Positions 9,099-17,162 of a stretch of DNA of 64,000 nucleotides are shown here, one piece after another. The first letter of the stretch is position 1. Each line of letters starts with the position of its first letter. The position numbers and the translations under genes are program-made. The stretch covers positions 1 through 64,000 of the forward strand of contig NZ_JAUQSY010000016.1 of the NCBI RefSeq assembly GCF_030580865.1. The letters are read 5' to 3'. The notes below the pieces were generated by a model. It was not told where the DNA came from. It worked only from the letters and a program-made list of their open reading frames with translations, and searched no databases. This stretch comes from Hymenobacter aranciens (GTDB lineage Bacteria; Bacteroidota; Bacteroidia; Cytophagales; Hymenobacteraceae).

Positions 9099-9629
9099 CT
9101 AGCGCACACTCACGACGTACAACTCAAACACCAGTTCCGTATCGGGCGGAATAACGAAAATCTGCTCATTATCGAGGTCCGTAAAGCCTTTGGCACCGTA
9201 GGCCATGTGGGCCGGAATCCAGGCCCGCACCCGCGAGCCGGCGGGCAGCACCTGCAACAGCTCATCCCAGCCGGGAATTACCTCGCCGCGCGCTACCCGA
9301 AACCGTAGCGGGCCACCCGAAGCAGCCGTAGCGTCGAAGGCATGGCCATCGGGCAAAAAGCCGGTGTAGCGCACCGCTACCCGGCTGCCGGGCTGGGCCG
9401 TGGGGCCGGTGCCGCGCACATGAAACACGTAGCGTACGCCGCCGGGCGTTTGCTGCGTTGCCAGCTTTGCGGTGTCGGCAGCGGGTGGTGGAGCAGTGGG
9501 AACGCCGGGCACCGCAGGCTTGGCAACATCCTGTGCGCGCAGGCCGTCTGGGGCACCGAACCATACCACGCCAGCCAGCGCCGTCAGACGCCACACCGAT
9601 AGCAGACGCAGAAGGGCTGGTCGTTGCAC
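9099..9629 (-). CDS. Periplasmic single-domain FKBP-type peptidyl-prolyl isomerase
   Basis: 176 residues with a GTG start and a probable signal peptide ending near LRAQ. One FKBP domain follows a short Pro/Ala-rich spacer: GSRVAVRYTGFLPDGHAFD, EVIPGWDELLQVLPAGSRVRAWIPAHMAYGAKG and LVFELYVVSVR are recognisable. It begins 9 nt after the stop of the upstream FKBP lipoprotein gene, so the two are probably co-translated. It probably acts as a periplasmic folding helper; its substrate is unknown. Confidence 0.87.
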   Translation of the reverse strand: MQRPALLRLLSVWRLTALAGVVWFGAPDGLRAQDVAKPAVPGVPTAPPPAADTAKLATQQTPGGVRYVFHVRGTGPTAQPGSRVAVRYTGFLPDGHAFDATAASGGPLRFRVARGEVIPGWDELLQVLPAGSRVRAWIPAHMAYGAKGFTDLDNEQIFVIPPDTELVFELYVVSVR

Positions 9630-9638
9630 AGGTAAAGA

Positions 9639-10238
9639 TTATAGAACGTCGAGAACCTCAATGTCGAATGACAGCACGGCATTCGGGGGAATGGTATAGC
9701 CCGTGTTGGTGGCATTAACCTGACCGGCAGTGCTAAAGGCCAAGCGCGAGGGAATCAGCAGTAGTTTGCGGTCGCCTTCGCGCATCGTCAGCAGGCCTTC
9801 GCTGAAGCCCGCGCCAAAAGGCGAGGCTACCCCACCGGTGAAAACTGCGCAGCCGCAGGTCGAATGATTTTCCGAAGAGTTTTCGAAGATACCACCAGGA
9901 GGAAACAGCGTGTTGTTGTAGCTATTGTTCAGAAAGCGGCCGACGTATTTCACCCGCACCTGCTTGCCTGCCGTGACGGCGGTGCCGGTAGCCGGGCCCG
10001 CCGTCAGCGTCACGATGGACAGGCCGGTAGCGGTGGTCTGCGCGCTGTTGACGTAACCGTTGCGACGGATATAGTTCTGAATGGTATCGTTGTCGATAAT
10101 CTTATAGGCTTCCGTCTGCTCGCGTATCGACTTCATGTAAGCCGTTTCGGTGTTGCAGCTCCAGAAGGCCGGCACGGCCAGCACCAGGAAAAATAATGCC
10201 TTCAGGGCCGGGAAAGAAAACAACGTGCGTTTCATCAT
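9639..10238 (-). CDS. FKBP-type isomerase-like lipoprotein
   Basis: About 199 residues from ATG 10238 (a second ATG follows directly). A lipobox-like end of the signal peptide (VPAFWSC) suggests a lipoprotein anchored by Cys26 or so. The FKBP fold is recognisable (KQVRVKYVGRFLNN, GFSEGLLTMREGDRKLLLIPSRLAFS, LSFDIEVLDVL) but carries an insertion containing CGC between the first strands, absent from the three neighbours. Catalytic activity is therefore less certain. It is second in the tandem of four FKBP genes and follows a terminator-like double hairpin. Confidence 0.85.
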   Translation of the reverse strand: MMKRTLFSFPALKALFFLVLAVPAFWSCNTETAYMKSIREQTEAYKIIDNDTIQNYIRRNGYVNSAQTTATGLSIVTLTAGPATGTAVTAGKQVRVKYVGRFLNNSYNNTLFPPGGIFENSSENHSTCGCAVFTGGVASPFGAGFSEGLLTMREGDRKLLLIPSRLAFSTAGQVNATNTGYTIPPNAVLSFDIEVLDVL

Positions 10239-10245
10239 CTTAGGG

Positions 10246-10284
10246 GTAAAAATAGACAATCCGGCCGAGTAACCGGCCGGATTG
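10246..10284 (-). terminator. Terminator after the first FKBP gene
   Basis: A 10-bp stem (10257-10266 with 10275-10284) is followed on the minus strand by TCTATTTTT. A second GC-rich hairpin (CAGTCCGGCCGGG..) sits just before it at about 10290-10325. The first FKBP gene can therefore be partly uncoupled from the other three. Confidence 0.7.
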
Positions 10285-10331
10285 TCCTTTAGAGAGACGT
10301 CCGGCCGGCCACCCGGCCGGACTGTGCAACA

Positions 10332-11303
10332 CTACTTCACGTCAACCAATTCCACTTCGAAGCGCAGGGGCGAGTCGGCCGGAATGTCGGCGCCCGCTCC
10401 GCGCTGGCCGTAAGCCAAGGTCGAGGGAATCAGCAGGATGGCGCGACTGCCCTTGTTGAGCAGGGCAATGCCCTCGTCCCAACCCGGAATCACCTGGCCC
10501 TGGCCCAGCGGGAATTCGAATGGCTTGCCGGCTTTGGCCGACGAGTCGAACTCCTTGCCGCTCAGTAGCGTGCCGGTATAGTTTACGCTTACCTTCTGGC
10601 CGGGCTTGGCGTTGGTGCCAGTGCCGGCTTTCAGAATCTGATAGTACATGCCCGACGGGGTTTTCTTCACCGTCAGGTTGTTTTTCTTGATGTAGTCCTG
10701 CAGCACTACGTCGTCCTTTTTCAGCTGCTCGGCAGCGTAGGACATCATTTCCTGCTGCTGCTTGGCCATCATTTTCTGCTGCAGGTCCTGCTGCATGGCT
10801 TGGGCTTCTTTCTCTTCCACCAGCTTGTCGGTAGCCAGAGTCATGACCACCACGTTGCCAGCCTTTTTGAGGTAGCCGGGCACGGGGCGGCCGGGGCCTT
10901 TGAAGAGCGAGTCGGCCGAGAAGCGGAACACGCCGCTGTCGCCGGGCTGCAGCAGGGAGAAGGCTTCCTCGGGGCCGCCCATCTGCTTGAGCTCCATCAG
11001 AGGCAGAGGCACGGGGGCGCCGATTTTCTTGCGGGTATCTTCCAGCACCGAGTCTTTGCCGGTACGGTAGGAGAGATGGCCGGTCAGGAACTTACCGATG
11101 CGGCTCTTGAACGTCGGGTCGATGCCGTTGGCTACGCTTTTGAAAACGTACTTGCCGCCTTCTTTTTTGTAGATTTTGTATTCGATGCCGGATTTGGTTT
11201 TAGCAAATTCGCCATCGCCTTTGTTACAGGCCGTCAGGGTTGCGAAGCCCAGCAGCCCGGCCGCCAGGGCCAACTGCCGCGCAGGGCGGGAGGAAAAAAG
11301 CAT
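10332..11303 (-). CDS. Two-domain FKBP-type peptidyl-prolyl isomerase lipoprotein (GldI-like context)
   Basis: About 323 residues from ATG 11303. A lipoprotein signal (LLGFATLTAC) puts it at the periplasmic face of a membrane. A degenerate FKBP-like N-terminal half (residues about 25-150) is joined by a Gln/Lys/Met-rich helix (MQQDLQQKMMAKQQQEMM) to a canonical C-terminal FKBP domain (KVSVNYTGTLLSGKEFDSS, VIPGWDEGIALLNKGSRAILLIPSTLAYGQRG). In gliding flavobacteria the FKBP lipoprotein GldI is recalled to sit next to ndk and a DHH phosphoesterase, as here. Whether this gene serves gliding is inference. A promoter overlaps the stop codon of the upstream gene. Confidence 0.88.
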   Translation of the reverse strand: MLFSSRPARQLALAAGLLGFATLTACNKGDGEFAKTKSGIEYKIYKKEGGKYVFKSVANGIDPTFKSRIGKFLTGHLSYRTGKDSVLEDTRKKIGAPVPLPLMELKQMGGPEEAFSLLQPGDSGVFRFSADSLFKGPGRPVPGYLKKAGNVVVMTLATDKLVEEKEAQAMQQDLQQKMMAKQQQEMMSYAAEQLKKDDVVLQDYIKKNNLTVKKTPSGMYYQILKAGTGTNAKPGQKVSVNYTGTLLSGKEFDSSAKAGKPFEFPLGQGQVIPGWDEGIALLNKGSRAILLIPSTLAYGQRGAGADIPADSPLRFEVELVDVK

Positions 11304-11336
11304 GAAGTAAAAAGAAGGGAAAAAACAAGAATGTCG

Positions 11337-11344
11337 CAAAGTTA
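11337..11344 (-). promoter_or_regulatory. TAnnTTTG promoter box for the FKBP cluster
   Basis: TAACTTTG on the minus strand is an exact -7 box about 34 nt upstream of the FKBP start at 11303. Its first three bases are the TAA stop codon of the DHH phosphoesterase gene. No -33 TTG lies at standard spacing. Confidence 0.45.
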
Positions 11345-12388
11345 CGCCACGGGGGGCGCAACCGCCAGCGGCGCGCCCGTCAGCTGCTCCTGGTACTCGG
11401 GCAGAATGCTCAGAAAGCGGTCCACCGTCTCATCCAAAGTCTGGTAGCTGATGCCGCCGGAAGCGTTGTGGTGCCCGCCGCCGTCGAAATGCCGGCGCGA
11501 AAAGTCGCTTACCGAGAAGTCGCCCACCGAGCGGAAAGAAATTTTGACGGCCACGCCGCGGTCGATGAAAACAGCCGCAAACACGATGCCCTCGATGCTC
11601 AGCGCGTAGTTCACCAGGCCCTCGGTATCACCGGTTTTGCTCTGGTACTCGCGCAGCTCTTCCTGCGAGATGGCAATGTATGCCGTGTTGTACTTACGGT
11701 TTACCACTAGCTTGTCCTTCAGCACGTAGCCCAGGAAGCGCAGGCGGATTTCGGAGTGCGAGTCGTAGATGCGGCGGTGTACGGCCGAGAGGTCGATGTT
11801 GACCTTGAGCAGCTCGGCGATGATGAGGTGGACGTTGCGCGAGGTGCTGGGGTGGCGGAACGAGCCCGTGTCGGTCATGATACCGGCGTAGAGGCATTCG
11901 CCCATTTCTTTGGTAATCAAGTCCTGGTCGCCGAGGTCGCGGATGATTTCAAAAATCATCTCGGCCGTTGCCGCCGCCTTGGGTTGCGAAAAGCTGATGT
12001 CGGCGAAGTTCTCAGGCTGCTGGTGGTGGTCAACGAGCACCTTCACGGCCGGTGAGCTGCGCACGTAGTCGCCGAGCTCGTTGATGCGGTTCAGGCAGCT
12101 GAAATCGAGGCAGCAGATAACGTCGGCGCGGTGAAAGAGGTCCCGGACCTGGGCGTCGTTCTGGCGCTTTTCGTAGATGACGACCTCGTCGTTGCCCTCC
12201 ATCCAGTTGAGGAAGGCCGGGTAATCCGACGGCGCTACCACCGTGACGTGGTGGCCCCGCTGCTTGAGGTAGCCGGCCCAGGCCAGGGAAGAGCCCAGCG
12301 CGTCGGCGTCGGGCTTGTGGTGCGTGGTGATAACAACCTGCTGCGGCTGCGCCAGCAAAGCCTGCAGCGCGGATATGGGAGTGGACAT
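11342..12388 (-). CDS. nrnA: DHH-family phosphoesterase, NrnA type (oligoribonuclease / pAp phosphatase)
   Basis: A 348-residue cytoplasmic enzyme that probably degrades nanoRNAs and pAp. Motifs in order: HHKPDAD (23-29) with metal ligands, CLDFS near 93-97, VDHH (119-122, the DHH motif), GIMTDTGSF near 170, and the DHHA1 substrate-binding motif GGGHHNASG near 306. The length is typical of the NrnA group. It is the first gene of a minus-strand run that continues into the FKBP genes, and diverges from ndk. The -7 box of the next gene overlaps its stop codon. Confidence 0.9.
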   Translation of the reverse strand: MSTPISALQALLAQPQQVVITTHHKPDADALGSSLAWAGYLKQRGHHVTVVAPSDYPAFLNWMEGNDEVVIYEKRQNDAQVRDLFHRADVICCLDFSCLNRINELGDYVRSSPAVKVLVDHHQQPENFADISFSQPKAAATAEMIFEIIRDLGDQDLITKEMGECLYAGIMTDTGSFRHPSTSRNVHLIIAELLKVNIDLSAVHRRIYDSHSEIRLRFLGYVLKDKLVVNRKYNTAYIAISQEELREYQSKTGDTEGLVNYALSIEGIVFAAVFIDRGVAVKISFRSVGDFSVSDFSRRHFDGGGHHNASGGISYQTLDETVDRFLSILPEYQEQLTGAPLAVAPPVA

Positions 12389-12560
12389 TGACTACGTAAA
12401 TGACCTAAGAATACAACTAAGCTCCGGGCGGTTAGAAATAAAACCGGGGCGCAAAAGTCGGAAGAAATCCGTTCCCAACAACGGCGCCCCCCCGAAAGGT
12501 TCTCCAAAACCCGGCCAACGGGGCCCGGCACTCGCCGAACGCGGGCCGCTCGTTATCTAC

Positions 12561-12568
12561 TACTTTTG
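12561..12568 (+). promoter_or_regulatory. TAnnTTTG promoter box of ndk
   Basis: TACTTTTG exactly matches the -7 consensus, 45 nt upstream of the ndk ATG. The leader before the ATG is A-rich (CCCAAAAA), as is common for translation initiation in this phylum. No clear -33 element was seen. Confidence 0.45.
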
Positions 12569-12612
12569 TGGCGAAATTACCCTCAACTTCTTTTTAATAA
12601 GACTCCCAAAAA

Positions 12613-13020
12613 ATGGCCACAAACCGCACGTTCACGATGATTAAGCCCGATGCCACGAAGGACAACCACATTGGTGGCATCCTCGGCATGATTGAGCAAG
12701 GCGGCTTCCGCATCGTTGAGCTTCAGAAAGTTGAACTAACCCCGGAGCGCGCCGGCGAATTCTACGCCGTGCACAAAGAGCGTCCCTTCTACGGCGACCT
12801 CGTGAAGTACATGTCGAGCGGCCCCATCGTAGCCGCCATCCTCGAGAAGGACAACGCCGTGGCTGATTTCCGCACCCTCATCGGCGCCACCAACCCGGCT
12901 AACGCCGAAGACGGCACCATCCGGAAAAAATATGCCAAGAGCATCGAAGCCAACGCTGTGCACGGCTCGGACTCGGACGAGAATGCCGAAATCGAAGGCA
13001 AGTTCTTCTTCGGCAAATAA
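12613..13020 (+). CDS. ndk: Nucleoside diphosphate kinase
   Basis: 135 residues. Transfers the gamma-phosphate of ATP to nucleoside diphosphates through a phospho-histidine. The catalytic His117 lies in the signature NAVHGSDS, and the N-terminal TFTMIKPDA and central HKERPFYGDLVKYMSSGP segments are intact. Short single-domain form, full length. It is a single-gene unit with its own promoter and a strong bidirectional terminator shared with the convergent nucleoside transporter gene. Confidence 0.97.
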   Translation: MATNRTFTMIKPDATKDNHIGGILGMIEQGGFRIVELQKVELTPERAGEFYAVHKERPFYGDLVKYMSSGPIVAAILEKDNAVADFRTLIGATNPANAEDGTIRKKYAKSIEANAVHGSDSDENAEIEGKFFFGK

Positions 13021-13051
13021 GCCGTAACGCGGAGTTTTATTCCGCGAAATC

Positions 13052-13097
13052 AATCAAAAAGCCCGCTCAACCTAGGTGTTGAGCGGGCTTTTTGATT
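13052..13097. terminator. Bidirectional terminator between ndk and nucleoside transporter
   Basis: A perfect 19-bp inverted repeat (13052-13070 with 13079-13097) has an A-tract on one side and a T-tract on the other. It serves both convergent genes. Confidence 0.85.
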
Positions 13098-13148
13098 AGG
13101 CCCAAAGGCTGACTTTTTTTGTGCCTTTTTTATACTGCCGGGCTTGCG

Positions 13149-14438
13149 CTACGCCTGCTCTACTGATAGCACGGCCTCGTCGGGGTAGGCGCCATCGAAC
13201 TCCTGCTTGGTGTGTTTGTGCTTGAAAATAAGTACGAACAGCACCGCAATAACCAATGCGTAGGCTGCGAAGCACAGCCAGATGCCGTGCCAGTCCTTAG
13301 TGCCGTCGGCAGCGGTGAAGTACTGCTGAATGACGATGCCGCTGATGGAGCTGCCGAGCACGGCGCCAAAGCCGTTGGTCATCATCATAAACAAGCCCTG
13401 GGCACTGGCGCGGATGCTGGGGGCCGTCTGCGTTTCGACGAACAGCGAGCCCGAGATGTTGAAGAAGTCGAAGGCCATGCCGTAGACGATGCAGGAGAGC
13501 ACAATCAGCCAGATACCAGGGTTATCGGGGGTGCCGTAGGCCAGCAAACCGAAGCGCAGTACCCAGGCAATCATGCTAAACAGCATCACCTGCTTGATGC
13601 CGAAACGGCGCAGGAAGAACGGAATGGCCAGAATGAACAGCGTTTCCGAAATCTGCGAGATGGACATGATGATGGCCGGGTATTTCACGGCCAGCGTGTC
13701 TTTGTAAGCCGGTACTTTGTCGAAGTCGTGCAGGAAGGTGTCGCCGTAGGCATTGGTGAGCTGCAGGGCGGCGCCGAGCAGCAGCGCAAACAGGAAGAAG
13801 GTAAGCATCTTACGGTCGCGCAGCAGCGCAAATGATTTCAGGCCCAGAATTTCGCCGAGTTTCTGGCTGTCGGTTTTCTGCTGGGTGGGTGGGCAGGCGG
13901 GCAGCGTGAACGAATAGATTCCCAACACAAAAGCTGCCCCGGCCGCTACGTAAAACTGGCTGGCCGACTTTTCGATGCCGAGCAGGCTCACGGTCCACAT
14001 GGCCACGATGAAGCCGATAGTACCCCACACGCGAATGGGCGGGTAGTCCTTCACTACGTCGAGCCCCTGGCGCTTCAGGATGGAATACGACACGGCGATG
14101 GACAGCGCCAGCGTGGGCATGTAGAAAATCATGTTCAGCAGGATGACCCAGAAGAACGTGTTGGGGTCGTTGACCAACGGGATGGTGCACAGGGTGATGC
14201 CGCCCAGTAGGTGCAGCAAACCGTAGAGCTTCTCGGCATTCACAAACTTATCGGCCACGATGCCCATGAGCGAGGGCATGAAGATGGACGCGATGCCCAT
14301 GGTGGAGAAAATGGCGCCAAACTGCGCGCCCGACCATTGCTTGGTTTGAAACCAGTAGGCGCCAATGGTTATCAGCCACGAGCCCCAGATAAAAAACTGT
14401 AAAAAGCTCAGGATGGTAAGGCGCAGCTTCGTATTCAT
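13149..14438 (-). CDS. Nucleoside:H+ symporter, NupG-like MFS family
   Basis: A 429-residue inner membrane transporter with about 12 hydrophobic segments. The N-terminal LSFLQFFIWGSWLITIGAYW and the following MGIASIFMPSLMGIVADKFV segment are typical of the NupG/XapB nucleoside permease family, which imports nucleosides with protons. It converges on ndk, consistent with a nucleoside salvage theme, but it has its own promoter (14488-14495). Substrate range cannot be deduced. Length and hydrophobic pattern are complete. Confidence 0.86.
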   Translation of the reverse strand: MNTKLRLTILSFLQFFIWGSWLITIGAYWFQTKQWSGAQFGAIFSTMGIASIFMPSLMGIVADKFVNAEKLYGLLHLLGGITLCTIPLVNDPNTFFWVILLNMIFYMPTLALSIAVSYSILKRQGLDVVKDYPPIRVWGTIGFIVAMWTVSLLGIEKSASQFYVAAGAAFVLGIYSFTLPACPPTQQKTDSQKLGEILGLKSFALLRDRKMLTFFLFALLLGAALQLTNAYGDTFLHDFDKVPAYKDTLAVKYPAIIMSISQISETLFILAIPFFLRRFGIKQVMLFSMIAWVLRFGLLAYGTPDNPGIWLIVLSCIVYGMAFDFFNISGSLFVETQTAPSIRASAQGLFMMMTNGFGAVLGSSISGIVIQQYFTAADGTKDWHGIWLCFAAYALVIAVLFVLIFKHKHTKQEFDGAYPDEAVLSVEQA

Positions 14439-14487
14439 GCGAAAGCAGGAGAGGATAAATAATAAAGTCGGCCGGGGCCGTGAACGT

Positions 14488-14495
14488 CAAAGATA
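14488..14495 (-). promoter_or_regulatory. TAnnTTTG promoter box of the nucleoside transporter
   Basis: TATCTTTG on the minus strand, 50 nt upstream of the ATG at 14438 and adjoining the T-tract of the terminator of the preceding gene. No -33 TTG was found at the usual spacing. Confidence 0.4.
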
Positions 14496-14500
14496 AATAA

Positions 14501-14532
14501 AAAAGCCCCTGCGCGTGGGCACAGGGGCTTTT
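14501..14532 (-). terminator. Terminator of the old yellow enzyme gene
   Basis: An 11-bp stem (14501-14511 with 14522-14532) is followed on the minus strand by TTTATTTATC after the stem's own T-run. Confidence 0.8.
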
Positions 14533-14552
14533 GAAAAAACCGTGGCAATTGC

Positions 14553-15683
14553 CTACGCCTGATAGTCGGGTGCAAACGTTCCCGCTGGCTGGCCGTTGGC
14601 CGTGGGGTAATCGGTGTAGCCGTCGGCCCAGCCGTTGGGGCCGGGGGCGTAGAAGGTGGCGAAATCGGGCTGCGCCAGCGCGGCACCGGTTTGCAGGCGT
14701 TCCACTAGGTCGGGGTTAGCGAGGAAGGGACGGCCGATGGCCACGAGGTCGGCCTGGCCAGCCAGGGCACCTTCGATGGCGGCGACGGTATTGTAGCCGC
14801 CGGCCAGGATGAGCGTGTTGGTGAACTTGGCGCGGAAGGTGGCTACCGTTTCGGCGGGCACGGCCGGAGCGCCCATGCTGGAGTGGTCCACGAGGTGTAC
14901 GTACACGAGGTTGAGCTTCTGCAGCTCCTCGGCCAGGTAGGCGTAGGTTTCGTCGATTTCGGGGTAGTGCGGCATATCGGAGGCCACGCCCCAGGGTGAG
15001 AGGCGGATGCCGGTGCGCTCGGCGCCGATGGCTTCGGCCACGGCCCGGGCTACTTCGAGCACGAAGCGGGCGCGGTTTTTTACACTGCCGCCGTAGTCGT
15101 CGGTGCGCTGGTTGGAGTGGGGGCTCAGGAATTGTTCCAGCAGGTAGCCGTTGGCGCCGTGCAGCTCCACGCCGTCGAAGCCGGCTTCGATGGCCAGCTT
15201 GGCGCTTGCTACGAATTCGCCGAGGACGCGGCCCAGTTCCTCGGTTTGCAGGGCGCGGGGGGTACCGTTGGGCTGCATCTGGGCCTGGTCGGTCCACATG
15301 TCGCCGGCGGCGGCGATGGCGGAGGGGGCAACGCCCTGGGCGCCTTCGGGCAGGTTGTGGGCGTGGAAGATGCGGCCGGCGTGCATCAATTGCACGAAGA
15401 TGTGGCCGCCGTGGTGGTGCACGGTTTCGGTCACGCGCTGCCAGTTGGTGACCTGCTCCTGGTTGTAGAGGCCGGGCATGCGGGCGTAGCCCATGCCGTC
15501 GGCGGCGGGCGAGGTGCCTTCGGTGATGATGAGGCCGGCGGTGGCGCGCTGGCGGTAGTACTCGGCCATCAGCTCGTTGGGCACGCCGCCGAGGGCGCGG
15601 CAGCGCGTCATGGGGGCCATCACGAGGTGGTTGGCGAGGGTCAGGTTGCCCAGCTTGGCGGGGGCGAAGGTTTGGTTCGACAT
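14553..15683 (-). CDS. Old yellow enzyme-type alkene reductase (NADH:flavin oxidoreductase, NemA-like)
   Basis: 376 residues from ATG 15683 (MSNQTFAPAKLGN). An FMN-dependent TIM-barrel enzyme that reduces activated C=C bonds, N-ethylmaleimide and related electrophiles. Visible motifs: LVMAPMTRCRA near residues 20-30, the substrate-binding HGANGYLLEQFLSP with the His-x-x-Asn pair, SVKNRARF, and IGRPFLANPDLVERL for FMN phosphate binding. An upstream in-frame extension runs into a dispersed repeat and is an artefact. The physiological substrate is unknown; the family often responds to electrophile stress. Confidence 0.92.
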   Translation of the reverse strand: MSNQTFAPAKLGNLTLANHLVMAPMTRCRALGGVPNELMAEYYRQRATAGLIITEGTSPAADGMGYARMPGLYNQEQVTNWQRVTETVHHHGGHIFVQLMHAGRIFHAHNLPEGAQGVAPSAIAAAGDMWTDQAQMQPNGTPRALQTEELGRVLGEFVASAKLAIEAGFDGVELHGANGYLLEQFLSPHSNQRTDDYGGSVKNRARFVLEVARAVAEAIGAERTGIRLSPWGVASDMPHYPEIDETYAYLAEELQKLNLVYVHLVDHSSMGAPAVPAETVATFRAKFTNTLILAGGYNTVAAIEGALAGQADLVAIGRPFLANPDLVERLQTGAALAQPDFATFYAPGPNGWADGYTDYPTANGQPAGTFAPDYQA

Positions 15684-15747
15684 TTTTAAAGGTTGATTGA
15701 AATGCGCTGGTAAAGTCTGTAGGTACACGGATTGTTTTTGCGGCACT

Positions 15748-15844
15748 GTCATGCTGAGCGCAGCGAAGCATCTTCTCACGCCCAGACGATTGAGTTACTG
15801 CGTCGTTCCGGCGCGATAGGATGCTTCGTTACGCTCAGCATGAC
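15748..15844. repeat. REP-like hairpin copy 1
   Basis: Starts GTCATGCTGAGCGCAGCGAA and ends with the inverted form GTTACGCTCAGCATGAC. It lies between the old yellow enzyme gene and the SOD terminator. Same family as six further copies in the window; loop sequences differ between copies. Confidence 0.85.
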
Positions 15845-15854
15845 AGACGAAAAA

Positions 15855-15886
15855 AGGCCCGTCTCCTCACGGAAACGGGCCTTCTT
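15855..15886 (-). terminator. Terminator of superoxide dismutase gene
   Basis: A stem of AAGGCCCGT/ACGGGCCTT type (about 15855-15864 with 15876-15885) is followed by TTTTT on the minus strand, just after the REP-like repeat. Confidence 0.7.
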
Positions 15887-15907
15887 AAAATAAAAAAAAA
15901 CGAAGCC

Positions 15908-16522
15908 TTACATCGGCGTAGCCTCCGCGAAGCGGCGGTTCACCTCATCCCAGTTGATGAGATTGTAGAACGCGGCGATGTAGTCGGGGCGACGGTTCTG
16001 GTAGTGCAGGTAGTAGGCGTGCTCCCACACGTCGAGGCCCAGTACGGGGATGCCTTTGCAGCCCTGGTCGGGCATCAGCGGGTTGTCCTGGTTGGGGGTC
16101 GAGCAGATTTGCACCGAGCCATCGGCCTGCTTGCAGAGCCAGGCCCAGCCCGAGCCGAAGCGCGTGGTGGCGGCTTTGGTGAATTCTTCCTTGAATTTCT
16201 CGTAGCTGCCGAAGGTCTTGGTGATGGCTTCGCCGACGGCCCCGGTGGGCTCGCCGCCGCCGGTGGGCGAGAGCACGGTCCAGAACAGCGAGTGGTTCCA
16301 GTGGCCGCCGCCGTTGTTGCGCACCGCGGCTGGGGCTTTGGCAATGTTGTGCAGGATTTCCTCCAGCGACTGCCCTTCCATCTCGGTGCCGGCAATGGCG
16401 TTGTTGAGGTTGGTTACGTAGGCCTGGTGGTGCTTCGAATGGTGGATTTCCATCGTCTTCGCGTCGAAGTGAGGTTCCAAGGCGTCGTAGGCGTAGGGGA
16501 GGGCGGGGAGTTCAAAAGCCAT
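15908..16522 (-). CDS. sodA: Superoxide dismutase (Fe/Mn type)
   Basis: 204 residues; dismutates superoxide to oxygen and hydrogen peroxide in the cytoplasm. Metal ligands are visible: His27 (MEIHHSKHH), a second His in the NNGGGHWNHSLFW helix, and the Asp and His of LDVWEHAYYLHYQNRRPDY. The GSGWAWL motif is also present. No signal peptide. The sequence alone does not settle Fe, Mn or cambialistic use. A -7 box lies about 90 nt upstream, immediately after tadA, giving an unusually long leader. Confidence 0.95.
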   Translation of the reverse strand: MAFELPALPYAYDALEPHFDAKTMEIHHSKHHQAYVTNLNNAIAGTEMEGQSLEEILHNIAKAPAAVRNNGGGHWNHSLFWTVLSPTGGGEPTGAVGEAITKTFGSYEKFKEEFTKAATTRFGSGWAWLCKQADGSVQICSTPNQDNPLMPDQGCKGIPVLGLDVWEHAYYLHYQNRRPDYIAAFYNLINWDEVNRRFAEATPM

Positions 16523-16611
16523 AATAAGAGAGGTGTTTGGGGATGGTTGTTGAAAGGGAAGGGTAGGAGTATAACCGGCGGCTGGCCTGTAGGGTTAAGC
16601 TGTCGGGCAGT

Positions 16612-16619
16612 CAAAAGTA
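16612..16619 (-). promoter_or_regulatory. TAnnTTTG promoter box for superoxide dismutase
   Basis: TACTTTTG on the minus strand directly follows the tadA stop codon (16622-16624) and would give a leader of about 84 nt before the SOD ATG. A -33 TTG is not obvious. Confidence 0.4.
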
Positions 16620-16621
16620 AA

Positions 16622-17065
16622 TTATTTCCGCTTTAAAGCGAAGAAATCGCGCATTAGCGCCACGCATTCGTCGGCCAATACGCCGCCCAGCAGCTTGGTG
16701 CGGGGGTGTAATAAATGGCCAAAGCGCCGAAAACCCACCTTCAATTCCTCGGCCCCGAACACCACCCGCGCCACCTGGGCCCAGTAGCTGGCCCCGGCGC
16801 ACATCACGCAGGGCTCCACGGTAACGTAAAGCGTAGCCCCGGCCAGGTATTTATTACCGACGTGGTTGGCGGCGGCCGTTAGGGCCAGCATTTCGGCGTG
16901 GGCTGTCACGTCGCGCAGGCGCTCGGTCTGGTTGTGGCCCCGGCCGATGATTTTATTATCTAACACCACGACGGCGCCGATGGGAATTTCTTCCTCGGCC
17001 AGCGCTTGTTGGGCCTCCAGCAGGGCCTGGCGCATGAAATACGTATCGGAAAAATCTGTTGTCAT
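16622..17065 (-). CDS. tadA: tRNA adenosine deaminase TadA / nucleoside deaminase
   Basis: 147 residues of the CDA fold. The zinc-site motifs HAE (56-58) and PCVMC (85-89) are intact. The length, the HNQTERLRDVTAHAEMLAL helix and the RVVFGAEELKVGF segment fit TadA, which converts A34 of tRNA-Arg to inosine, although related purine deaminases look similar. The ATG sits inside the terminal inverted sequence of a REP-like repeat (CAGCATGAC), so the repeat supplies the start codon. Confidence 0.88.
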   Translation of the reverse strand: MTTDFSDTYFMRQALLEAQQALAEEEIPIGAVVVLDNKIIGRGHNQTERLRDVTAHAEMLALTAAANHVGNKYLAGATLYVTVEPCVMCAGASYWAQVARVVFGAEELKVGFRRFGHLLHPRTKLLGGVLADECVALMRDFFALKRK

Positions 17066-17157
17066 GCTGAACGCAGTGAAGCATCCTCTCGCGCCGGAAC
17101 GATTGAGTTACTGCCTCGTTGTGGCGTGAGAGGATGCTTCACTGCGTTCAGCATGAT
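17061..17157. repeat. REP-like hairpin copy 2
   Basis: Starts GTCATGCTGAACGCAGTGAA and ends TTCACTGCGTTCAGCATGAT. The two ends are nearly perfect inverted copies. It fills the gap between the tadA start and the stop of the next gene; its left end contains the tadA ATG on the minus strand. Confidence 0.85.
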
Positions 17158-17162
17158 AGGTA

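Noticed and set aside
15821..16636. ORFs beginning with MLRYAQHD/MLRGAQHD-like sequence
   Set aside because: These N-termini are translations of the REP-like repeat and recur at several copies. The true starts (for example nuoH at 24148 and the old yellow enzyme at 15683) lie outside the repeats.
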